Shown: in pieces, positions 34,783-43,587 of the stretch
Position numbering within the stretch: the first letter of the stretch is position 1
Layout of the letters: each line of letters opens with the position of its first letter
Assembly (NCBI GenBank): GCA_023384415.1
Contig: JAHDWJ010000009.1
Coordinates: 1 to 64,000 of the forward strand
Direction: 5' to 3'
DNA: 64,000 nucleotides
Source: Anaerolineae bacterium
Lineage (GTDB): Bacteria; Chloroflexota; Anaerolineae; Promineifilales; Promineifilaceae
Translations under genes and position numbers: made by a program
The notes under the pieces: generated by a model
What the model saw: the letters and a program-made list of their open reading frames with translations, nothing else
The model's database searches: none
What the model was told of the DNA's origin: nothing

Positions 34783-36174
34783 TTACTGTTTCCCCCTGGC
34801 CTGCTGATAAAAGGCATCAATCTGCGCCCGGTATTCGGCTTCTTCTTTATATTCTGGCCCGGTAAACAGAGCCGCGACTTCTTCACTGCTCCGATGCAGC
34901 ACCGGCCACTCGCCTATGTGGGCGATGCGTAAGGCCAGGCGGGCCGCAATCATGGCTGCTTCGCGCAAATTGTTCAGCTTTACCTTGTCCAGGGTATCGT
35001 AGCGGGTATGCCCATAGCCGCGGCCGCTAAACTCCGCCGCCTCTATCCCCCCAGTTGGCACACCGGCCATGAGGAAGGGAAAATGGTCGGAATGGGCATG
35101 GACGGATTGGCGAATGGGGACGGTGTAGGCCATCTCTTCCCCCCAACCGGTGAACAGCGGTTCCAGAGCCGGCCATTCATTTAAGGTGATCGCCTTATGG
35201 GTAATGGCCCCGGCAGCATCCATGTTCAGGTAAAAGCGGAGATGGGACAGTTCATCAGCGTGGGTGGCCGCGTAATGGCGTGATCCCAACAGTCCGATCT
35301 CCTCAATGCCCCACAAGGCAAAGCGAACGGTTACCGGCAAATCTGCCCCATATTTTGCCAGCACTCGGGCCGCTTCCATCACCGCCACCGCCCCTGAAGC
35401 CGGGTCTTCCGCTCCCTGAGAAATGTCGTGGCCGTCATAGTGGGAGCCAAGCATAACCACTGTTTCCGGCTGCTGTTGGCCGGGCAGGTCAGCCAGTACA
35501 TTCCAGGAGATCATCGGCTCACAGCTATCATTCGTCTCCAGGCGCAGACGAACCTGTCCATGCCGTTTGAGCAGCCGTCCCAGGTAAGCCCCATCTTCCC
35601 AGCCGATGGAAATGCCGGGAATATGCGCTTCCCCATCATCATGGCCGATCCCCCCGGTCTCTGGTCCATAGGCGGGATATTGGCTGACGAAGAGAAACGC
35701 GGCCGCACCGGCCATAATGCTGCGCCCCAGCCGCTCGTTCCGATGAATCCATCGCTTCACCCCCTGGGGATTGGCACTGGTACTCATCACGATATTCCCT
35801 TTGATCTCCTCAGCCCGGCGGTCAAAGTCGGCTGGGGCTCCGGCCCCCATATCTACCAGAGTCGTTTCTACAGTGGCGGCGGGGGAGTGGGGCAGGGAGA
35901 TGCAGGGAATCTCTTTGTGAATGGGGGAGAGGATGGTCAGGCGGGCTTCCCCTCGCCGCCAGCCCAGATAAGGGATTGGTTCGGCGCGGACGTGGGGCAG
36001 CCCATAGTCGCGCAGTTTAGCCTGCATAAATTCCATCGCCTGCCGCTCCCCTTCAGTACCGCCAAAGCGGGAACCGAACTCGTCACAAAGGACGGTCAGG
36101 TTATCCATTGATTCGGTGCTGGTGTAAATATCCCCGACGATTTGTTGATCGATGGCCAGAAATGGATTAGTCAT
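34783..36174 (-). CDS. M28-family zinc aminopeptidase
   Basis: A 463-residue cytoplasmic metallopeptidase. Zinc ligands are visible in GSHYDGHD (His and Asp), AEDPASGAVAVMEAAR (Asp), IEEIGLLGSRHYA (catalytic and ligand Glu) and VHAHSDHFPFLMAGVPTGG (His). A PA-type insertion (~120-230) lies before the zinc site, as in larger M28 enzymes. Start ATG 36174 has AGGAG 9 bp upstream. It removes N-terminal residues from peptides; specificity is unknown. Confidence 0.9.
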   Translation of the reverse strand: MTNPFLAIDQQIVGDIYTSTESMDNLTVLCDEFGSRFGGTEGERQAMEFMQAKLRDYGLPHVRAEPIPYLGWRRGEARLTILSPIHKEIPCISLPHSPAATVETTLVDMGAGAPADFDRRAEEIKGNIVMSTSANPQGVKRWIHRNERLGRSIMAGAAAFLFVSQYPAYGPETGGIGHDDGEAHIPGISIGWEDGAYLGRLLKRHGQVRLRLETNDSCEPMISWNVLADLPGQQQPETVVMLGSHYDGHDISQGAEDPASGAVAVMEAARVLAKYGADLPVTVRFALWGIEEIGLLGSRHYAATHADELSHLRFYLNMDAAGAITHKAITLNEWPALEPLFTGWGEEMAYTVPIRQSVHAHSDHFPFLMAGVPTGGIEAAEFSGRGYGHTRYDTLDKVKLNNLREAAMIAARLALRIAHIGEWPVLHRSSEEVAALFTGPEYKEEAEYRAQIDAFYQQARGKQ

Positions 36175-36273
36175 TTGTTTTTCTCCTGTGAAAACAACCA
36201 CGGTAGGTTTCGCCGCGCCGCAGGCTAAGAGGGAACACAGATACGAAGGAACACGGATGGGATTGTACCTGTT

Positions 36274-37317
36274 TTAACTGATTTGGGGGATGAGTTTTGC
36301 CAGATCCATCTGCCAGACGGTTTGGGAGAGATGGGGGCGGAACCCTAAAGCGTGATTGATGGCTAACATGGGGGCGTTGGTGTTGGCATTGCCGGTACGG
36401 ACATAGTTGACTTGCGGCCGCTCACGCATAACCCGCGCCAGCATCATCGCCTTCATCCATTTGCCTAATCCCTGCCCCCGGTGGGCTGGCTGAACCCCAC
36501 TATTCCCTTGTAGCAACATGGTGGGGTTGAATGGTCGCCAAAATGTTTCGCTGAACCCAACCAACTCCCCGGTTTGCCGCTCCCGTACATAGACTGTCCA
36601 CCGTTCTGTCCCCCCACTCAACTCTGTTGCCTCTATTTGCCGCAGCCGTTCTGGGGTTATATGAATATCTTCTGACTCAATGGCGCCACGTGGGGCCTGG
36701 TTCATCACTTCATACAGATGAGCCAGGCCGTTCAAATCTTCTTCCGGGTAACGGCCATCCCAAAAGCTTAGATCGTACCTTTGGCCAACCTTTTCCCCGA
36801 TTGCCTGCCATTTCTGGACCAGGGATTTATCCAGGTGATCCAGGTCAAGCTGGTTAATGGTCGTTTCCAGGGCTGGTTTGGCCCCCAGGCGGTAGAGAAA
36901 GGAAGCGGCCGCAGGTATACCGCTGAATGAGCCTGAAACGAGCAAAGAGCGGTTTTCGGCCTGGGCCAATGCCACAATGTGACGCAATAAAGCTGTGCCG
37001 ATTCCCTGCCGCCGATAAGGTGGATCTACAGTGATCATAAATTGCAGCAGGTGGGGGTTTTCGGCATTGGCGGGGAAGCGCATGGCATCGGCTGCGGCCG
37101 CAATCGTTTTATGTTCTGAATCCCACACCACCCAATGGTTCATCAGCACAAACGCTGGGGTATTGTGCCAATCTCCTATGGCCTCGGCCAGAGGAATTGG
37201 GGGAAGCTGGGCATCACGTTCCTGGCGAAAGCGGTTGCGGTGATCATTCAAGGCAGCATAAGTTGTTTCATCCGCCTGACGGATATCAATTGGTTCAATC
37301 GTGATTGTTGGCATCAT
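36274..37317 (-). CDS. Tandem GNAT acetyltransferase
   Basis: A 347-residue protein with two GNAT domains. The first has DPPYRRQGIGTALLRHIVAL, the acetyl-CoA motif A (about residues 97-116); the second has VQPAHRGQGLGKWMKAMMLA (about 270-290). The second is complete and includes a final NxxMLAINHALGF acceptor element. Double GNAT proteins include mycothiol synthase and others of unknown substrate. AGAGG precedes the ATG. It lies 20 bp downstream of a CopG-like regulator and is probably cotranscribed. Confidence 0.88.
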   Translation of the reverse strand: MMPTITIEPIDIRQADETTYAALNDHRNRFRQERDAQLPPIPLAEAIGDWHNTPAFVLMNHWVVWDSEHKTIAAAADAMRFPANAENPHLLQFMITVDPPYRRQGIGTALLRHIVALAQAENRSLLVSGSFSGIPAAASFLYRLGAKPALETTINQLDLDHLDKSLVQKWQAIGEKVGQRYDLSFWDGRYPEEDLNGLAHLYEVMNQAPRGAIESEDIHITPERLRQIEATELSGGTERWTVYVRERQTGELVGFSETFWRPFNPTMLLQGNSGVQPAHRGQGLGKWMKAMMLARVMRERPQVNYVRTGNANTNAPMLAINHALGFRPHLSQTVWQMDLAKLIPQIS

Positions 37318-37336
37318 AAACCTCTGTGAAAATAAG

Positions 37337-37723
37337 TTAAAACGTCCGTTCAGCCAGGGCTTCACGGACGGCTTTGTTGGCCCGAAACACGCCGTAGATT
37401 TTGATAGATTCCAGCACCGCTAAAGCCAGGTCAGGATCAATATCGTCGTCCAGATGAAATAACCCAACAACCCGCACGGTACGTTTCTCTCCTTTGGCCT
37501 GGATTTTCTCCAGATCGGCGCGACTGTAGCTGAGTGCCCCTAAGACCATCGCTTTGCGGCTAACAGTTTGCTGGAGTGGCTCATCGTGCCGGGTGAGCTG
37601 GTGGCGTATGGCCGCCCGAATGAAATCAGTACGGTTGGCGTAGAAGCCACTTTCGACAAGTAAATCTACTTTGCCTAAATCAACGACGCTCATGTTAATG
37701 GTAATTTTTTCTGTTTCAGACAT
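37337..37723 (-). CDS. CopG/ribbon-helix-helix-type regulator
   Basis: A 128-residue protein. The N-terminus (KITINMSVVDLGKVDLLVES, then GFYANRTDFIRAAIRHQL) has the ribbon-helix-helix pattern, with NRTDFIRAAIR typical of the family. The C-terminal ~70 residues have no recognised motif. It probably binds DNA as a dimer and may control the operon with the GNAT gene. No toxin gene is adjacent, which argues against a simple toxin-antitoxin role. Confidence 0.75.
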   Translation of the reverse strand: MSETEKITINMSVVDLGKVDLLVESGFYANRTDFIRAAIRHQLTRHDEPLQQTVSRKAMVLGALSYSRADLEKIQAKGEKRTVRVVGLFHLDDDIDPDLALAVLESIKIYGVFRANKAVREALAERTF

Positions 37724-37927
37724 GGTTTAATCTCCGGGGAAGATAGGGATGAATTAGGAAGGATGAAGGATGAAGAGATTGCCACAAGGGTAATTTCTTC
37801 ATTGCCATCCGAATACCATCCAAACAGATGGTAGGTGACATCTTATTGTAAATCTAAAACTTTGTCAACATCCAGTTACCATCTAAGGGGATGTTTTTTT
37901 AAACTGTGCCCCAGCAACAGATTTAGA

Positions 37928-38250
37928 CAGCAATTCTCAATTTAGAACCCGTTGTGTGGTAGGGGTGGGACAGGCGGGCAACCATCTGGGTCAAGCGGTG
38001 CTACTTCATTCCCGCCTGTCTCACCCCTTTTGTCTCTGTTTTAGCCCAAGCGGGGCGAGACAGGTAGGAACGGAACGGCCTCGTTCTAGGTCAAGCGGTG
38101 CTACTTCATTCCCGCCTGTCTCACCCCTTTTGTCTCTGTTTTAGCCCAGGCGGGGCGAGACAGGTGGGAACGGAACGGTCTCGTTTGCCCAAAACCGTGG
38201 CCCACCTGTCCTGCCCCTACATTCGTTTCTGGGCAAATTGAGAATTGCTG
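37928..38250. repeat. Dispersed inverted-repeat element, copy B
   Basis: The best-preserved copy: CAGCAATTCTCAATTT at the left end and AAATTGAGAATTGCTG at the right are perfect 16-bp terminal inverted repeats. The interior carries an exact 100-bp duplication (TCAAGCGGTGCTACTTC starts at 37991 and again at 38091). The rest of 37724-38339 is spacer with GGATGAA heptamers at about 37757-37775 and no gene. Confidence 0.93.
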
Positions 38251-38339
38251 GGATTTAGAGATTGTCATTGCTGAACCTGCCAACGAAGCTAAAATTCATC
38301 CTTCCTATTTCATCTATCCTAATTCTCTTTGGGGGTTTT

Positions 38340-39031
38340 ATGCACATTCATCAGGCGACGTTGGCGAATTGTCACGAGGCTGAGGAATTGGGAGTGGTGA
38401 TTGATGTGATTCGGGCGTTTACGTTGGCTCCTTTTGCCGCGGCCGCGGGGGCCAGCCGGATCATCCCCGTTTTGACATTGGTCGAGGCGTTTGCCTTGCG
38501 GCCGCGTTTTCCTGGCGCCTTACTTATGGGGGAGGTTGGCGGGCTGCTCCCAGAGGGATTTGATCTGGATAACTCCCCGCAGCTTTGATCGGCCAGGATT
38601 TACACGGCCGCACCCTCATTCAGCGAACTGGCGCGGGCACCCAGGGGTTGGTACGGAGTGTGCGGACAGAAACGGTACTGGCGACCAGCTTTGTCACCGC
38701 CGGGGCGACGGTGCGTTACATTCAGGCACAAGACCCGGCTGAGGTGACGTTGGTAGCGACGGATCAGCGGGGGGAAGATCAACTGTGTGTGGATTATCTG
38801 TATCGGTTGTTGGCTGGGGAGACGGTGGACGCGGCCGCGACCCTGCAACAGGTAAGGGTGTTAGGGGAGCAGGTGGTGGCTGCCTGGCGCGGCCGCGTAC
38901 CTGAGGAGCAGTTAGACAACTTCGCCGCCGATCTCACTTGCTGCCTTGACCTGGATCGGTTTACTTTCACTGTGGTTGGCAAACGGCAAGATAGTTTGTG
39001 GATATTGAAGCCATCCATTGAGGTTATATGA
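38340..39031 (+). pseudogene. ComB-like 2-phosphosulfolactate phosphatase gene, split by frameshift
   Basis: Two adjoining frames make one ComB-family protein. Frame 1 (38340-38588) has VVIDVIRAFTLAPFAAAAGA, MGEVGGLLPEGFDLDNSPQL, then TGA. Frame 2 (from a TTG at 38585) continues IGQDLHGRTLIQRTGAGTQG and on to 39031. In the family these join without a break, so a one-base deletion or two-base insertion at CAGCTTTGATC is likely. Overlap TTGA could permit coupled translation of two pieces. ComB acts in coenzyme M synthesis in archaea; bacterial homologues are mostly uncharacterised. It overlaps the next gene by ATGA. Confidence 0.75.
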
Positions 39032-39921
39032 ACATGAAACAATCTTTCTTTACCCGTATCGCTGCCCCAGAAGATTTTCCCTTGTTGGCGGCGTTTATTG
39101 AGCGGCAAAGCCAACAGCCGGAAACCCAATGTATCCAGACCAGCACCGGTGAACCGGCGGCCAATCTGCTGGCGGAGATGGAACAGTTACATGGGGATGG
39201 GGAGATGCTGTTCGCGGCCGCGTTCCATCAGGATCAACTCATTGGGGCGATGGGGTGTGAGTATGAAAAAGAGGGGACACGGGGCTGGCTGCGCGGCCCT
39301 TTTGCCGGGCAAAGGTGGGATGAGGTCGCGGCCGCGCTCTACACCCAACTACGCCAGGCTCTTCCGGCCAACATTACCCGGCTAGACACCTTTCTGAACC
39401 AAGCCAATCGCCGAGGGCAGGTTTTTTATGAACAGCACGGTTTTCAATGGATAGATACCGCCCACGTTTATATCGCCCCACGTCCGGCTGCCTTGCCTGA
39501 CCCACCCTCGTTAGCCTGTGTTCCCCTTGAGGAAGCCCATCACGCCGATTTCATTGCCTTACATCAGGCAATTTTTCCCAGGACATTTTACACCGGCCAG
39601 CAAATCATTGACCAGCTGGATGAACAGCATCGGGTTTGGATAGTGGCGGCCGCAGGAAAGGTGCAGGGGTATGTCTTTGCCGTGATTCACCCCTGGGCCA
39701 ATGAAGGGTACATTGAATTTGTCGGTGTGACGGCGGCCGCACGGGGACAAGGCATCGGGGGCGCCTTATTGACGACTGCCTTGCGGTACTGTTTTGGCGA
39801 GCGGGATATGCCTCAGGTGGGATTGACCGTCAACAATGACAATGTGAATGCGCGGGGGTTATATGAGCGGCTCGGTTTTCAGCTGCGCTACACCGGGGTT
39901 AACCACCGGCTTACCTGGTAA
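39028..39921 (+). CDS. Tandem GNAT acetyltransferase
   Basis: A 297-residue protein. The first GNAT domain (~1-145) is degenerate; the second (~155-297) is good, with VGVTAAARGQGIGGALLTTA (about residues 232-251) and NARGLYERLGFQLRYTGVN. Its ATG overlaps the stop of the ComB-like gene by 4 bp, so it is translationally coupled to it. Substrate unknown. It is a different subfamily from the tandem GNAT at 36274-37317. Confidence 0.88.
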   Translation: MNMKQSFFTRIAAPEDFPLLAAFIERQSQQPETQCIQTSTGEPAANLLAEMEQLHGDGEMLFAAAFHQDQLIGAMGCEYEKEGTRGWLRGPFAGQRWDEVAAALYTQLRQALPANITRLDTFLNQANRRGQVFYEQHGFQWIDTAHVYIAPRPAALPDPPSLACVPLEEAHHADFIALHQAIFPRTFYTGQQIIDQLDEQHRVWIVAAAGKVQGYVFAVIHPWANEGYIEFVGVTAAARGQGIGGALLTTALRYCFGERDMPQVGLTVNNDNVNARGLYERLGFQLRYTGVNHRLTW

Positions 39922-40594
39922 AGGGGAATAGTAAAATCTGGCGGCCGCGATTTAATGTCTTATTCTCTAATTCCAGGCGACATTGCTCCCGTGCGGCCGC
40001 GTCTGGGCAAGCCATCATACTGATCGCTTCATTCCATACTTCATGCCGCCAGCCGGAGATCAGCCAGCCAGTCAACCATTCATCCAGCGGTCCAGCCAAC
40101 ACATCTACCCAGGCCATCAGCCGGTCATGGCATTCCAATACCTCATCCTGAACTTGATCAACCGTCTCTTTGATAATGACATTAACCTGGTCAAAATCTT
40201 GATGGTATCGCTGCTGTTGGGTCAATGTTAGCGTGGGCCAGACAGGGCCGAGGAGTTCCTCTACGGTGAGAACCAGATCGTAGTTGATGTGGGCATTGAC
40301 GCCGAGGAAAAGATGTTGGAGTGGACGGGGTTGCGGCCGCTGGGCAGCCTCATGAGCCGCCTGCCAAACGGCTGGTGTGGTCGGGTCGTTTCGTTCGTAT
40401 GTTTCCAGGCCAACAAAATAATAATCGGCAAAACGGTGCAGCAATGTTAGCACCCAGGTACCATTTTGAAAACGTCCCTCTGCCACTGCCTGGAGCATAT
40501 TTTGGGTCATCAGGGCATAGCAGTGTAAAAAAATAGCTCGCCTGTCTTGCCCGGCTTGCCATTGCTGGATCAAAGCCATCATTCGTTCGACCAT
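39911..40594 (-). CDS. DUF5995 family protein
   Basis: A 227-residue, helical, probably cytoplasmic protein. Its landmark is HLFLGVNAHINYDLVLTVEE (about residues 97-116), the conserved LGxNAHINxDL motif of DUF5995, with FADYYFVGLETYE before it. Enzymatic function is unknown. Its end overlaps the convergent GNAT gene by 11 bp. Confidence 0.8.
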   Translation of the reverse strand: MVERMMALIQQWQAGQDRRAIFLHCYALMTQNMLQAVAEGRFQNGTWVLTLLHRFADYYFVGLETYERNDPTTPAVWQAAHEAAQRPQPRPLQHLFLGVNAHINYDLVLTVEELLGPVWPTLTLTQQQRYHQDFDQVNVIIKETVDQVQDEVLECHDRLMAWVDVLAGPLDEWLTGWLISGWRHEVWNEAISMMACPDAAAREQCRLELENKTLNRGRQILLFPFTR

Positions 40595-40672
40595 AGTGTT
40601 AGTCTAGGGCTGAATTGTCAACAAGGGGGCCAATTATGCAGAAATTTAGCTACCCCTTTAACTGTTCCTTGC

Positions 40673-41617
40673 TCAAGCGGTTGTTGTCAGGCTGATGATA
40701 AGGGTTTGTAAATCATTTGGCAAGGGGGCTGTAATAAGGCAGGGCTGCCCGGTGTGAGGGTGGATGAACCGGGTTTCAGCGCAGTGGAGGGCCTGCCGGT
40801 TCAGGAGCAGGGGGGGGTCTGGCTCATACCGCCCTTCGCACCAGGCCAGATACGTTTCGTCGTCCATCTGGTATAATGCATCTCCTACCAGGGGGTGACC
40901 GATAGCCGCCAGATGCACCCGTAGCTGATGGGTGCGGCCGCTGCGAGGATGCAGTTGGACCAGGGCGTGATGGGAGGAAAGCGGCCGCAGCACCTGGTAC
41001 TCTGTGACCGCCTCACGCGGTTTATGGACCTGCCCAACCCCCTGGCGCGTTTTTGTGGTCGTCCCAATCACCGGACCAACGGGCAGATCAATCACCCCTT
41101 CCGCCGGTTCGGGTATTCCCAAAACCACGCCCAGGTATGTTTTTTCTACCTGCTGCTTGAGAAACAATTCTCCCATAAGCTGCAACGTCGTCACCTCACG
41201 AGCCACCAAGACCACCCCCGTTGTATCCGCATCCAGCCGGTTAATCAGGTGCGTTTCCGGGTATGGCGGCTGATGTTCATGGCGCAAATGGTAAATAAGG
41301 TTGGCTTTCGTCCATTTGCCGTGCCCATGCACCCGCAAATTGGGCGGCTTGTTAATCCCCAGCAGCCATTCATCTTCATAGATGATGTTGTAAGCTGGAT
41401 TGAACTCTGGGGGAATGTAATCGGGAATGTGGCATTGGATGGTATCCCCTTGTTTGACCTGAGTTTCCAGAGTTGCCACTACCCCATTACAATGAACTTG
41501 CCCAGCTCGCACCCGTTCTTGCCACATTTCGGCGGTAATGTAAGTGAAGCGGCCGGCGAGATAAGCCACGATACCAGTTTGTTTATGGGGTGGGGGTACA
41601 CGGGATGAAACTTGCAT
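40673..41617 (-). CDS. RluA-family pseudouridine synthase
   Basis: A 314-residue RNA-modifying enzyme. An S4-like RNA-binding domain (MWQERVRAGQVHCNG) precedes the catalytic domain, which has NKPPNLRVHGHG, HLINRLDADTTGVVLVA (catalytic Asp near residue 128) and PRSGRTHQLRVHLAAIGHPL, then VGD. It isomerises uridine in rRNA or tRNA; the target position is not clear. ATG 41617 is used; a TTG 15 bases upstream is possible. Confidence 0.92.
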   Translation of the reverse strand: MQVSSRVPPPHKQTGIVAYLAGRFTYITAEMWQERVRAGQVHCNGVVATLETQVKQGDTIQCHIPDYIPPEFNPAYNIIYEDEWLLGINKPPNLRVHGHGKWTKANLIYHLRHEHQPPYPETHLINRLDADTTGVVLVAREVTTLQLMGELFLKQQVEKTYLGVVLGIPEPAEGVIDLPVGPVIGTTTKTRQGVGQVHKPREAVTEYQVLRPLSSHHALVQLHPRSGRTHQLRVHLAAIGHPLVGDALYQMDDETYLAWCEGRYEPDPPLLLNRQALHCAETRFIHPHTGQPCLITAPLPNDLQTLIISLTTTA

Positions 41618-41718
41618 AAACGATTGACCCAAGTTTGATTTTCTCGTACCCTATTGTCTACAGGATCGTCCCTTTTGGGTAATTCCCATCACGCTTTTCA
41701 CAACAGGAGGTAATTGTA

Positions 41719-42747
41719 ATGAAAGCAGCAAATAAGACCGTTTTGATCGGATTGGTTTGGGTATTGGTTTTGCTCACCATCTCTCTAGTCTCGGCCCAGG
41801 GGGGGACTGGGGAAGCCAACCCAGATGATCCAGGTAATGTGGCCGCAGAGTTGGCGGCCAACGCGGCTGCCAACGAACAACCCTATCTGCCCCCTTCGCC
41901 ACAAGGAGGGTTCACCTGTCAGGTAGGTACCCCCACCCAATTTTATTTCAATAATTTTGAGGCCAACAGCGGTGGTTGGGCCGTCACTTCCCCGGCCAAC
42001 TTCTGGGAATGGGGGCAAATTATCCCCGGCGTTTACCAACTTTGTGATACCGCGCCTTCCCCTGAACCAACCGGGGCCTATTCTGGAGTCAATGTTTGGG
42101 CGACCAATCTGGATGGTTGCTACCCCAACATGAACCCCAGCCAGGCTTCTATTCTTAGCCAGACCTTCAACTTTAGCACCCTGGCTGCCCCCATTCAGCT
42201 TGATTGGCAGCATTGGTATCATATTTTTGAAACCTTTGATCGGGCTGAATTGATTGTCAATGGAACGGTGTTATGGCGCAGCCCTAATTCCAACCCATCC
42301 GCCGGGTGGCTGTTCCAGCCGGTTGACCTCTCCGGGTATGCCGGTAATGCCAATGTTAATGTTCAATATTCCCTCTTCTCGACAACGGTTGTTAACCGTA
42401 TGGGGTGGTATATAGATGATGTGACTATCTGGTATTGTGACACAGGGGGCGGTCCAACACCTACGCCTACCGCCACGGCCACTGCGACAGCTATGCCAAC
42501 GGCTACGGCTACGGCCACCGCCCTGCCAACTTCTACCGCTACCGCCACACTGGAGCCAACGGCTACGGCCACGACGGAACCTACCGCCACTGCCACCACA
42601 GAACCCACCCCCACAACTGGCCCGCCAACAGATGTCACCACCAGCTCTTTTAGCGGACAAAATAACGCCCAAAATGGGCTGATGCTGTTATGGGGTCTGA
42701 CAATTCTAGGCGTGTTATTCCTCATCACCCGGCGCAAACGGGCGTAG
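41719..42747 (+). CDS. Secreted beta-sandwich protein with PT-rich linker and C-terminal anchor
   Basis: A 342-residue exported protein. Signal peptide residues 1-26 (LIGLVWVLVLLTISLVSA). Residues ~60-235 form a jelly-roll-like domain (FYFNNFEANSGGWAV, ILSQTFNFSTLAAPIQLDWQ, MGWYIDDVTIWYC) as found in lectin or protease accessory domains. A Thr/Ala/Pro linker (~240-295) is followed by PPTDV, SG, NG, one membrane span and RRKRA. The same arrangement ends the subtilase at 25863-29453. GGAGG precedes the ATG. Probably cell-surface; ligand unknown. Confidence 0.83.
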   Translation: MKAANKTVLIGLVWVLVLLTISLVSAQGGTGEANPDDPGNVAAELAANAAANEQPYLPPSPQGGFTCQVGTPTQFYFNNFEANSGGWAVTSPANFWEWGQIIPGVYQLCDTAPSPEPTGAYSGVNVWATNLDGCYPNMNPSQASILSQTFNFSTLAAPIQLDWQHWYHIFETFDRAELIVNGTVLWRSPNSNPSAGWLFQPVDLSGYAGNANVNVQYSLFSTTVVNRMGWYIDDVTIWYCDTGGGPTPTPTATATATAMPTATATATALPTSTATATLEPTATATTEPTATATTEPTPTTGPPTDVTTSSFSGQNNAQNGLMLLWGLTILGVLFLITRRKRA

Positions 42748-42779
42748 GCACGATAGACAAAACCACATTTTGACCCCAG

Positions 42780-42812
42780 AACGCGGCCGCAGACCCGGTT
42801 TGCGGCCGCGTT
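42780..42812 (+). terminator. Hairpin built from two GCGGCCGC octamers
   Basis: AACGCGGCCGCA and TGCGGCCGCGTT are exact complements separated by GACCCGGTT, and TTCCCC follows. It stands 33 bp after the anchored protein's stop. These are two of only about three octamer copies outside genes. A terminator or transcript-end hairpin is likely. The rest of 42748-42967 is spacer containing a dispersed repeat at 42860-42896 (second copy of 3393-3428). Confidence 0.6.
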
Positions 42813-42967
42813 TCCCCACTCGCCTCACCCATCCCCCCCCATCTGGTAATAACCAATACACTAATAACCAGTGGTCAGCTCAAAAAACACCAGACTCCAG
42901 TAACTTACATCAGACTGGTGTATAATGTCCCGGTGAGAGTCGGCGAGCAGTTCGCTGGCTCAATAGT

Positions 42968-43085
42968 TATACTGCCAACGGTCATAAACTGATATTTTCA
43001 GTGAGACTGGAGACTCGAGATTAACCAGTCCCCAGTCTCTAGTCTCCAACTGGAATGTCACTTTATGACCACGATGGGTATATAT
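42968..43085 (+). repeat. Long inverted repeat, left arm
   Basis: From TATACTGCCAACGGTCATAA to CACGATGGGTATATA. The reverse complement occurs at 45719-45842 with a few differences, so the cupredoxin and SLC13 genes lie between the arms. The middle of each arm is made of heptamers such as AGTCTCT/AGTCTCC. The ribosome-binding site of the cupredoxin gene begins just outside the arm. Confidence 0.88.
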
Positions 43086-43099
43086 TCCGGAGGTGGCTG

Positions 43100-43483
43100 A
43101 TGCGGTTTAGCAAACCGATTCTTTATCTACTAATTTTGGGGCTGCTCATGCTCCCCTCGTGGCTTATCCGAACGAACGCAGATATGCAGGCAACGGTGAT
43201 TGTCACCTTCACCTGCTGCGTATATGAGCCTGAAACAGTATTGCTTGCGGCTGGGGATACCGTTCAGTGGGATGGTTCATTTGTTGACCATCCGTTAGTG
43301 AGTGAGGACGATCTCTGGCCGGAGCAAAACAGTGGCAGCTCCTTTTCTTTCACCTTTACTGACCCTGGCATTTATGATTATTATTGTACCCTGCATGGGG
43401 CAGCGGGCGGCGTGGGCATGAGCGGCCGCGTCATTGTAGGTACCCATACCTACCTGCCGTTGGTCATTAATGGAGATCAATAA
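43100..43483 (+). CDS. Exported cupredoxin (plastocyanin/azurin-like)
   Basis: A 127-residue copper protein. Signal peptide residues 1-28 (ILYLLILGLLMLPSWLI). Type 1 copper ligands are all visible: His in FVDHPLV, Cys and His in DYYCTLHGAAG, and Met in VGMSG. The protein ends TYLPLVINGDQ, a tail seen on many exported proteins of this group. GGAGG is upstream of ATG 43100; the in-frame ATG at 43055 would lie in the repeat. It probably shuttles electrons outside the membrane; its partner is unknown. It precedes the SLC13 gene by about 100 bp. Confidence 0.88.
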   Translation: MRFSKPILYLLILGLLMLPSWLIRTNADMQATVIVTFTCCVYEPETVLLAAGDTVQWDGSFVDHPLVSEDDLWPEQNSGSSFSFTFTDPGIYDYYCTLHGAAGGVGMSGRVIVGTHTYLPLVINGDQ

Positions 43484-43587
43484 TCAGGGTGTGATGCGTC
43501 CTGCGTGACCAGAGGTAACTCACGCTTCACGTATCCCGTTGGACCCCATGAAACCCTAAAGAGTGATGCCACGGCAAGATCACGCCT

